From assembly GCF_000006565.2 (NCBI RefSeq), contig NC_031472.1:2164227-2228226 (forward strand): a DNA stretch of 64,000 bases. The letters run 5' to 3'. The translations under genes and the position numbers were made by a program. Positions within the stretch are counted from its first letter, which is position 1; every line of letters begins with the position of its first letter. Origin of the DNA: Toxoplasma gondii ME49. Taxonomy: Eukaryota; Apicomplexa; Conoidasida; Eucoccidiorida; Sarcocystidae. This document shows, piece by piece, positions 50,554 through 61,300 of this stretch. The notes beneath the pieces are model-generated. The model had not been told where the DNA came from. It did no database searches and saw nothing but the letters and a program-made list of their open reading frames with translations.

Positions 50554-52273
50554 GTGATCCTCAAGGGAGAAGGTTTTCGACAACGGTGTGTCAACCGTTG
50601 TTCACTGTGCCTGACCGCTTTCAACGTCGCTGACTTTGTTGTTTACGTCGCGGCTTCTCTTTTTCAGCACGCGTGTAGCGGTCGGTCTCGCGTTTCTTTG
50701 CTCCCGCGTCCGTGTCTCGTCCGCTTTGTTTGCTTGGTTTCCCCCTCCCTCGCAAAAAAGTGAAGGCGACGCAGGTTCCTGTAGAAAAACAATGGTTTCT
50801 CTTGGCGGCTAAGAGCCATGCCCGCGGGCAGTGGGTGGCCGCCAACACCCTCCGTAAAATCAATTTTGTTTCTTACAGTTTTGTCCGCTGAACTCAAATC
50901 GTCACGCAGACGTCGCAAAAGAGCAGCCCAAGAGAGACTGCACTAAACTCTCGAAGCCACTGCCGAGCAGACAGATCGAAACAGAGGACCCCACACGGAA
51001 AAGGGAGCTCCTCACGATGTGGGCTCTACGAGACCGTAGTTCCCGTACAATGTCGGAAACGGAAAGCCAAGAGAGGAGATTTGTCACTTCATTCGGATCT
51101 CGTAACCGAGACGCTGGGGGGAAAGACGGAAGCAGCGAAGGTCTCCTGCAGCGTGTAGGTACTGAAAGCGTTTTCCCCCAAAAATGAGACATATGGCAAT
51201 TTGTCGACACAAATAAAAGACTCAGCCACTCGACTCGCCTCTCGGCGTCTCTGCACCTGTCCAGGGACTCTCGAGCTGAACTCAGTGTTTCGCTGCTCCA
51301 TACAAATTTGTCCTTCCCCAATGAGCCCAAAAAACATTTCGGCATTTTGTGGCCTTACCTCCACAGTTCCACGTGAATGCGTCTGTACAACATTCGTCGG
51401 TCGATGCATCAAAGATAAAAGCCGATTAAATCCTCAACAAGTCCAGGAGTGCGCCTCCCTGCGTTCGGCGACGAGAACTCTTTCGAAGATGCGAAAGCTT
51501 TCCACTTCTTCTTCCTTTGGCTCTTCACTCTTCCCCTAGGGGGTTCGCTTCTCGTCAACAATCCATCAGGTCGTTTCCTCGTCGACTCGTGCCGTTTCGT
51601 CACCCTCAAGTGCGAACGCGCCTTTCTGAATTTATGGTACATGACGCATTTGTCGCCTTCTGGATGCATGCTTCTGCTTTCCTCCTTGGACTTTTGCAGT
51701 GTCGCAGACCTTGTGTTCTCTGCTTCTGCCCCCCCTCCGCTTGTGTTTCTCTTCACTCAAATGCTTTTCTTCCTCGCGACACAGGCTCCTGCAGCTGACT
51801 CTCGGCGCGCGAAAGAGCGGAGACAGGAGACACTTTGCAAAAACGAGGAGACACCTCACAAAATCGATGAGACCCCTCACAAAATCGATGAGACCCCTCA
51901 TAAAATCGAGGAGGCACCTCATAAAATCGAGGAGACACCGAAGGGACACGGTCGGCTCCCCACAGGTGTCTTCAAGCCCCCTGCGTCCGTCCCCGTTCCG
52001 CTTCCTGTCTCCTCTGTCTACATCTGGAAGCTTCGGACGAGGTCTCTTGCACCCAAATCCAAGCCGAAAACCTGCAAAGGCAGGGGAACGGGACAATGAA
52101 CCGATGGCACCCATCACTTTCGGCAAAACTAAATCAGCTATACACAAACGAACCACAACTCACACCCCCGGAAACCTCGGCGGGGCTTGGAGTCTTCTGT
52201 GGAACAAAGTCTGGGGTATTTCCGGATTCGCCGAATATAAGCCGAATCCTTGGCTTCCTCTCTCGCGTGGGAG
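50554..52273. other. Convergent 3' region between MYND and SNF genes
   Basis: It should carry both 3' UTRs. A plus-strand open frame at 51449-52099 includes a 21-bp coding-length repeat (51848-51940) and is preceded by an acceptor-like sequence (GCGACACAG at about 51784). No start exon or domain supports a gene. Nothing else was recognised. Confidence 0.4.
51848..51940. repeat. 21-bp tandem repeat, four full units plus a partial
   Basis: Units start at 51848, 51869, 51890 and 51911 with consensus GAGACCCCTCACAAAATCGA plus one base. A partial fifth unit begins at 51932. The unit is a multiple of three, and plus-strand frame translation gives the heptad ETPHKID/ETPHKIE. Substitutions between units (ACA/CCC, CAC/CAT, GAT/GAG) are few. 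Confidence 0.9.
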
Positions 52274-55200
52274 TCAGGCGAGTTCGTCAGTCGCAACCTT
52301 CCAGTGTTTTTCAGTCAGAGACAACCGCGACGGCTGCCTAGAAATCCCTCCCTGCCGTCGAGAGTAGAGAGGGAGGTGACAGGCGGAGAAGCGTCTGGCC
52401 GCGGACTGAGGTACTACTGAGACAGAGGACAAGCACGGCGATGTTGGGTCGCCTCTCTCCTTCGGCGAGACGGAGGGACAAGCCGACCGGAAACTGTTCT
52501 TCGGCTTCACATGCGGACATGCGGGGAAGGAACCATGTTCCAGACTTCTCGGGGAGAAAGACGAGAGTCGAGAGGTCGGTCGATGCTTCGTCGCCCCGTC
52601 GCCCCTCTCAGACACACGCGAAGGGACCCCAAAGAGAAAGTGTAGGAGCGAGAGAGACTCTGAGGCAGGCGCTGTGGCCGGAGTCGCTGTCTCCTCAAGC
52701 TCTTCGTGCTCACGAAGACGAGATAGGAGAGTGTCTGCTCTGGCGCAGTACATGTACGCCATCAGCCGGGCTGTCGGACTGCATGCGTCTTTGTAAAACT
52801 CTGCGAAAAGCAAACGCGGATGGTATCCCGCAGAAGGAGTCCCCGCCGCGGGTCCCAGATTGTCGGGCAACTTCGACATCGGCAGCACCTGCTGGCTTGG
52901 AAACTTCGGCAGACCGCGAAGGCCCTGGGAGCGCAAAGAACAACAGAAAAAAACGCGGAGAGAAAAGGAGTGACAGAACAGACATCCCACTGGACTGCTT
53001 ACGACAGCGAAAAGCGTTGGACTGCAATCCACTACCCGTTTTCATGCTTTCTTGGTAGTCATTAGCAAGGATGGTTAAGTAGAAGCATAGAACGAATCAA
53101 AGATAAAAAGAAAGGAAAAGAGGCAGAAAAGAGGAAGGAGAGAGCGAGGAGAAGACGAGAAACAGTCGGAGATCGAAGTGCGAAGAAAGGCAGGACAGAG
53201 GGGGGAGAAGGAAGAACAAGAGAAGGCGAGAAAGAAGTGAACAGAGACGCCAGAGACAAAGTTCGCGAGAGGCGTGGGGGGAAAACACACGACAGGAGGA
53301 GCGACGGAACGAAGAGTGAAAAAACGAAAAACGGAACTGAAGAGAGAAGCGAGAACGATGGAGATATACAAGATGGACTGCTGCTGTTCCACGCACAAGA
53401 ATCGTGTGAACAGCAGAGAGACGAAATCGACCAAAAAGAAGAGAAAAGGAGACCTGTACTACTACATTGGATCTGGTTTACTCTAAACGTTTTTTCGAAA
53501 AACAATTCTCCATTACAAATACACTTGACCTCTTCAAATTGATGTTTAGGGAGGGAAGGAAGCGAAAAAGAACGGCTGCGAAAAAAGACACCACGGTCCT
53601 TCCTTTATCCTCCGTTCTTCTGTCGCCCCGGCAAATGAGGTCCCAGGACTGTCCGCCGAAGAGCAAGAAAGACACAAAACGAGACACAGCCTCGGCTTCG
53701 CGTTCGCTTCCGAGAAGAATCCATATCGCTCTCTTCTCTTCTTTGGAAATCAAACTGAATTCTCGCTTGAGCGACTGCACAACTCGCGAGCAATGGCACA
53801 TCAGGCGGGGGCGAGATACTCTCCCGCGAAGGCTGTTCGTGGAAATCGATAGAACATTCTCTGACGGGGATGCTGGCACTTGAGTAGTTCAGCTGGCGAG
53901 CGCGGTCCGGCAGCGCCGTCCAGAGGACGTGAAGCCAAGGCGTTCCGCGACGAGAATGCAGAACCATTTAAATGCAATTTACACGAATGCGCGACGTCGT
54001 GAACGACAAGATAAAGTGCCAGACAACAGCTCGCCGTGATGTACACAACCAAGTATCTATGAGGGGGTTTGCCGTCTGTTTTGCGACTCAAACGCATGCA
54101 GCGAGTAGGAGCTTTCGGTTGTCTGCATGCTTGTGTCGAAAAGCGCATGAAGACTGTAGACCCGTTCTTGCGCAAGTGTGTGTGGAGACAGGCATCCAGA
54201 GAACAGCTTCGTTTTTCTTCGTAGAAGCTGGGACTGAACCTCCTGCAAAGAATAGCGTTGCCTTGCTTCTTCAGGCCTTTCTCTGAACTTCTTGCTTTGC
54301 TTACGTCTGGCCAGAAAAGACAGTAGAAGAAGACGAAGCCTAGCAGCGCCCAGACCGCGCATGTCAGGCCGCATGCAGCGACGTGGAGAGAATCTGTTCC
54401 GCCTTGTCGAAGCGCATGAAACTGGTTGAGCGCCAGCGTCATCACGGAGGGGACGAGAGCGAAGGGCGTCACCCACTTGATGCAGATGGTCCACCAGACT
54501 GTGAAGGCGTGGACCGAGGCTTGTCCACTGATGACGCGAGAGAACTCAACTCGCAGAACTTCTGTGTTGCCCACTAACAACCACCACATGCGGTCCTGAG
54601 AGCACCAGGGGGGGAGCGGAGACAGAGAGGTTCTCGAAGGTAAAAACAGCTTCCATGTAGGAAACAACCGTGAAGAGAACCGGACGCAGAGGCGAACCTA
54701 CAATCGGTCAACACAGACTGTGCAGCCTTGACTGGCCTCTGGGGCTGGGCTCGCACTCACTGTTGTTAATTCAGTAGGTCACGCAGCTTCGAACGCTACT
54801 CGCAAAAGGAGAACTAAACCACCCCACCAGTTTACAGACGAATTGACACCGTTGCGAGGAAGACTGAAACTAGGCACACACGCGTAAAAGAGAAAATCCG
54901 GACCGACCAACGCGCGGTAGGTGTGCTTTCGAGAGGAGGAAAAGAAGGGGATCCCATGAAGATGCGATGCAGAAGACGGACAGCAGAAACAGTTCGAAGG
55001 ATCAACGGAAGTGAAGAAAGGAGCAACGAGAAGAAGAGAGGGACGCAAACAGAGGACAAAAAGGAGAAACAGTGTGACGAACTGCGAAACATGGAAAGGC
55101 AGAGGCAGTGACGAGGAAGAAGGTGAGGTGAGATATGAGAACGAAGACATACAAACGCCAAGAAGGGACAGAGGTGAGTTCGGAGACAAATAACTCAATC

Positions 55201-55357
55201 AAGAAACAGAACAGGAACTCTCTAGCACACAAGACAAAAGACAGAAAAATTGCAGGACTAGGTCACGCAAAACCGACGGATTCACACTCGGCAGGTTTAC
55301 TCTCTCGTTACTCGTCATAATACACAGCTACCGTCCATGTGCTCTTTCCTTGATCGT

Positions 55358-55389
<32 letters not shown>

Positions 55390-58300
55390 GCGTCTGCGGC
55401 GGAGCATGCCTGAACAACAAAGTTTGAGGATTCTGTTTGATTGCGCCCTGCTCCTTATATGTCTTTTCTAAACACACATACGTACGCAAATACTTATCTA
55501 TCTATATCCATACTTACACACACAGAGATATGGGTGACATACGTAGCGTTTGATTTGCTGTTTCTTCTTTGATTCCTTTCAATCTCTCGCGCTGACTGTG
55601 CCCACCTGAACAGTGACAGCTCGACGTTTCTTGGCAGCCGCAGAGATCTTCCCGGTCTCTGGGTCGACAGACTTCTTTTTCTCCCAAGCGTCTTGCAGCC
55701 TCGGGGCGGCTCGAGCGAGGAAATACGCGGAGGCAATGCACGCAAACAGGGATCCTATCCAGTAGGTGAGGAAGGCCCCAGGAGACTCCAGCAGCACCCA
55801 GAAGCAAGCGAACGCGGCCATCGACAGCCAGTTGAAGAGCGCGAAGAGAAACACAGCTGAACATGCATGCAGAGACGGAGAGGAGCGAAGGCGATTCAAG
55901 CGCTGCTTCAGGCTTTCTGCGCTTCCGTAGCTTCACTCCATAAGCGAGTACCACAGGCGCTGGTCCCGGTGTACAGACGCCGTAGACCAAGGCAGGCGTT
56001 TAGTGCCGCGGATGGTGACCGCGCCGACAGAGCTTGGAAATAAGAAAGATAAGAAAGCAAGTCGAGACAGGTGAAAGAACACCAGAATCCGAAGGAGGAG
56101 AAACAGAGCAAGAGCCACAGAGGAAGAGGCAAAGAAAGAGACGGAACCACAAGAGGGGGAACAAGACAGAGAAGGAGGAGAAGGGAGAGGCGAAAAAGCA
56201 GAGGGAGAGAACGAGCGACAGAAGGGAGAAGTAAGAGAAAAAGGGAGAAGAGAAGAGAGCGAAAGAGTGAGAGAGAGAGAGAAAACGGAACGAGAGAGAG
56301 AGCGTAGAGATGGAGACTACATGCATCGAGTGCGATGTCGCGTTTACACGAACTCTCGACAAAGCTACAGACGCCTGAGTGCGATCTAAAGGCGCACTGG
56401 TCGGGCGGTCGTGTCTGTCGCCTAAATCCGCCTCTTTGATCGCCTCCCCAGAACTTGTCCATTCGAGCATAACGTCTCCCACAAACGCAAATCTCTCGTG
56501 TGAATCCCGTTGCTCTGTTGAGACTCTCCGGAGACCTTTCGCCGCGCATGTCCTCCCGAACTCTGAGTCTCGAAACTCTGCGCTTGCAGCTGCCCCTCGG
56601 CGTCCGCTGGCACCTTCTGAGGCCGCGTTTCGTTGTACGTTCGCTTACGCGCTTCGCCGAGAACTTCTGTTTGGCGGCGGATGCCGTGACACCAACCAGC
56701 GACCACGGAGATGCCCAGACAACCCCAGAGATGTCCAGCAGCGCCCACATGTTTTCGCAGGAAAGCAATGACCTGACAGATTTTTCGGCAAAGCAGAAGG
56801 CCAGACAACGGTGGAACACCCGTCACGCAAAACCTCGGCGGAAGCGCTGCACGGGAGACGCAGAAAGCAGAGGAAAACAAACGCAGAGCTGCTAAGAGGT
56901 TTAGTGGACGTTCCCGAAGAAAAACACCGAGGACCTCGCAAACCCAAAGCAGTCGGAGAAGAGAGGACAAGATGGCGGATGTCGATGCCGTAACGAAAAC
57001 CACAGCTCCAGACGCCAGTGACGCCGAGAAAAGACTTAAGCCAAGTGAAAACAGAAAGCGAGCGAGTTGAAAACACGAAGACGAAGGAGAAGCAGGACGA
57101 CTCTCTAGAAAGGGAAGAGGCGCTGCTGAAAAGGGAGAGGCCAGGTGAGCTGCGTGGCTGTACGGACATAGCGGCCGTTGACGGTAGCTTGGGGGAGGGA
57201 GAAAAGGAAGAGGACGAGGACGAGAATCAGCGGGACGCGATTCGACAAGCTTTTTCCAAAAATGTCGCATTCTTGAATCGCTTTCACTAGCGAGAACACG
57301 AGAAGCGACAGCGTAGCTGTGAGCAGCACTGTCGCCCCTGCGTACACCGCAGTGGCCATGATTCGCTGAAAAACCACAACGCATTCGCCATCACGTTGGA
57401 AACATCAAGTCGCGTGGAGTCCCGGCACACGAGATTTACAATATCAAAACCAAGTCCCCGTTTGTATTCTCCTCCCTCATGTTCGTCTGTACGATAGACT
57501 TGAATCCGTTAGATTCAGGATCTAATAAAACTCACAGTTCAAATCTCTCGGCTGGCAGTACAGCATTCAGTTCGACGACTGTAACAAACACGGTGTGTAT
57601 GTGGCTCAAACAACACAAGTTCACAGTGCCTAAAGCTTTCGAGTCCACATCTACTACGTGAAGAGGAAAAACATGTTTCCATTGACGGCGCAATCCTTCC
57701 TTCAGAGACCCTCACAAAACCAGTTCCATGCATGCAAACAGAGCCTTTTTTCACAAAAACTTTAATGTGATCGAGTAGACATATATATACATATATACAT
57801 ATATACATATATATACATATATACATATATATATATATATATGAGACGCGGATCATGAATGAACGGTTAGAAGGCATCTACGATGGGAGATCGAGAGACC
57901 TATGGGCCTGGCTGACTCCCGCTGCGTGAAGGGTTTCTGTGGGGATGTTGTGTCGCACTTAGCACATGCTCGAGTCCCCAGGGACGCCACCCGTGAAAGC
58001 GGAAAACAGGCGTTTCTCATGGCGCCAAAGTGCCGTTTGTACAGGCGTCCCCTCGCGTTCTTTCTGAAACGTTGTTCATCTCTGGGTTGCTCGATGTTCC
58101 TGCGTGTACGGCTCCCTTCTCCTCGCTCTCCTCCTCTCGTCTTCCGTTCGCTTCTGGAGTTCTGTTTTCGTTTCGACTTCTGTGCTCTCCCCTACTCGGT
58201 TACCGTCGTTCATGGCGTTTCCTTCCTCTCCGTTTCCTGGCTTCTATCTCGTGTTCTTCCCTTCTTCCATCTGTCCTCTCCTCCTGTTCTACTGCATGTT

Positions 58301-61300
58301 CTCGCTGTGCGCTTCTGGTCGCGCGTCGGTCGCTCGCTTCCTGCTCGCTGTCTTCTCACCTCGAACGGTTCGTCGAGGAAGACAGCGGCTGGATAGACGA
58401 CGAAGATGTGGGCAACAGGCGCGTCTTGCAACACGAGGCGCGCTGAGATGCCGAGGGGCTTCGAGGCGAAGGAGATCGCGCTGACTGGGAGAAGCAAAGA
58501 AGCAGAAGAAACAGCGATCGGAACCTGGCAGTGTCGCCCACCCCCACCCGGGAACGGCGAGGCCTCAAGGAGGCCGAGCAGAAGCTGTCTCACGGAATCC
58601 AACGACGAGGAAAAAGAGGCGACCACGACAAGACGAACTCCTTTCGTCGACTCCTGTTTTCTGTCCTGCCTCTGTTAACGTCTGTCACCCCGTTTGCATT
58701 CAACGCAGGAACATGTCTGAGGAAACGCGCCTCTCGTCTTTCTCGGGGCTAGCCACCGTGACATGCAACAAACCGCGGGCAGAGCGGCTCGCACTCGGCA
58801 AGTTTGATTCCTCTCAGAAAAACGGAAGGCGGGCAAAAAGCGTACACCAAGAAGATGGCATGCGGAGGCGTGAGCCGTGAACGCAATGCACGAGACACAA
58901 TGTAAAGATGCTCTCAGGTCTTCTCTGTTTTTTCTTTCAGTCTCACCAGCGGCCAGACATTTCGTGACGGACGTGACGAGGCTCGTGAGCGTCGCACCCG
59001 TCGCCTCTGCCATCACGTTCTGGCCGATTCTGAAAAGGACAGAGCCGAACAGCGCAGTGACAAGAAGAGCCGGGGATTTGTGTCGGCAAGTGTCTTTCAA
59101 ACTTCGAGTGACAAGGGAGTCGCAGCGCCGCACGACGCGTTTGCTCTCACTCTGACAAAACAAATTCACGACCTTTCTTCCAGTTCAAAAACGATTCCTT
59201 TCTAGTGAAAAGAAGATAACTGGAACTGGACAGCGTCGTGTCGTTCCCTTCCATCACAAAAGATCCCATCCTAGAAGCGCAACGACGATCGTCGAGCACA
59301 TATAAAGAATGCCACGAAGCAGCATCCGCATTTGCCATCCAGAGCCATTCTTCTTGGTACAGCAAGGATTCTGCAGCTGCTCACCCTTCGTCTTCTTCCC
59401 TCAACGCACTGCGCAGAGCTGTGGCGAAGCGGCTCTGCACAAACAGCTGCGAAGCGAAGTCTGCGGAGACTCGCATTCAGAGCCTACCTCACGCGCGAGC
59501 TGAGAGAGGAGAAGAGTCCGATTCCCACCCACAGATCTCTCGCGGCCGTCAGAACCGCCGTGGTCCACAGCGACGGAGAGCTCAGAGCTCGGAAGAGATT
59601 CGCCGAGCCAAAGAGATTCACAGACTTGAACAAGTGAAGTCGAATTCGCTCGTTGAATCCGAGTTCCCCGACTGACAAGACGGTCCACAAACTCAAGACC
59701 CCTGCACACACTGGACATCCGAACAGAGACACCGGACCAGAGAAACCTTATTTCCGAGAACAAAGAAGGGGGGTCGCGGCTCTTGAAGAGGCTTGGCGAG
59801 ACGCCGAAGAAGCTAGCTGCCGAGAGCTAGGAGACAGCCGAAACATGGAGACCTAGAGACGATGGAAACAAAGAAGTCGAAGTTTTGAGTGAGCAAGAAA
59901 ACGGGTGTTATGGTCAAACGCAGGGTTGTGAATGCCAAGCGAGGACAGAATGTAACGGGAAAGGACGACAAGGAGTGGAATGTCGATTCGACTCACCAAT
60001 CGACAACGTGGAGCCTCCCAGGGCGTAGAAATAGCTAGCCAGCACCCAGGCGGCAACGATGCCAGCGAGGTACTGAAAATCGACGCGCTCCCCTCCCCAG
60101 TAGTAGATGTCCCGCATCGGGCTTGCGTCGGATTGTTTCCTCCCTCCCTGCTTGCTTCTCTTCGTATCCTTTCCGCCTGCTCGCTGTTCCTGTTCCCCCA
60201 ACTGCGAAACTTTTTCCGTCTCCTCTTCCTCGATCTCCCCGCTCTCGGTCCCTCTGTCCTCTGTCGCCCCATTCTCTCTTTCTCCCATTTCTGTCTCCGC
60301 TGTCTGTGTCACCCGTATGCCAGGCTCGGTCGGCGCCTCTCGACTCTTGAGCATCTCCGCATTCGCATGCTTGTCTTCTCTCCGCTGTCTCTCGAGGCAG
60401 CGTGTCGTTGACCTCGCCGCAGCCCCTTCCGACTCTCCGGCCTCGTTCGCCCCCCTCTCTGAAGCCTGTGAGTCGCGCGCCGAGGAAGCGTCGCCTTCGC
60501 CCCGCGCGACTGCGGCTCCGGCGCCATCGTCCGATCCAGCGAATACGCCGAACAAGCGGTCGCGGGAGGTGTCTCCGACGGGACTGCCGATCAGGTCTCC
60601 CGCGTTCGGGGCGATGCGGGCGGCACTCGCCATCGCCAGCGTCCGCGGCGTCAGCGTAGAAGCAGAAAGGGAAGAGGAATTGAGTGACGCATAGAGATGG
60701 TAAGGAGAGAAAACGCCGTTTTCTCTTCTGAATCCGAACCGTTGACTGTACATCACTGCAGACTGCAAAAAGCGAGACACGCCACAAACACAGAGTGTAG
60801 CGCCTCCGCATACGCGAGATGAGTAACAGCGACATCGCCATCGCCGTGAAAAGGACGAGGAGACCCTCAAAGACTCGCTGCTCCCCCACCCGAACGAGAC
60901 TGTCCTGCTCAGCACAGAGGCGGTGGCTGTCAAGCTGTGAAAAACGCAGGCATCACTCTGAGTGTGTTGATGACATCGACGATGTGAGAAAAAGAAAGAG
61001 GCAAGCTACATTAACTGTCCAGTTCGGCGCGATATCCCAAGTATCTGCCTAAACAGGGAACGACGAAGACAGCTGCGTTAGGAGTTCGCCACAAAGGCGA
61101 AACGAGAGACAACTGGACATGCAGGAAAATCTGGAAGAGACGGAACGGACTTGGAGGGGATGGAAGGACAAAAACAACATGCGATAGGAACCGCCAAATC
61201 TTCCGAAAAATTCTTTTCGAAACGGCACGAGCGAGTGCGTGTTTTGCCTACCTTTCCTATGTTGTACGGGACACAGTACCCTCTTTCCTCGGAGAAGACG

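Noticed and set aside
53801..54667. Minus-strand frame as a stand-alone membrane protein
   Set aside because: Splice sites at 54595 and 54305 place the hydrophobic part in the SNF transporter as TM11-12; the remainder is intron.
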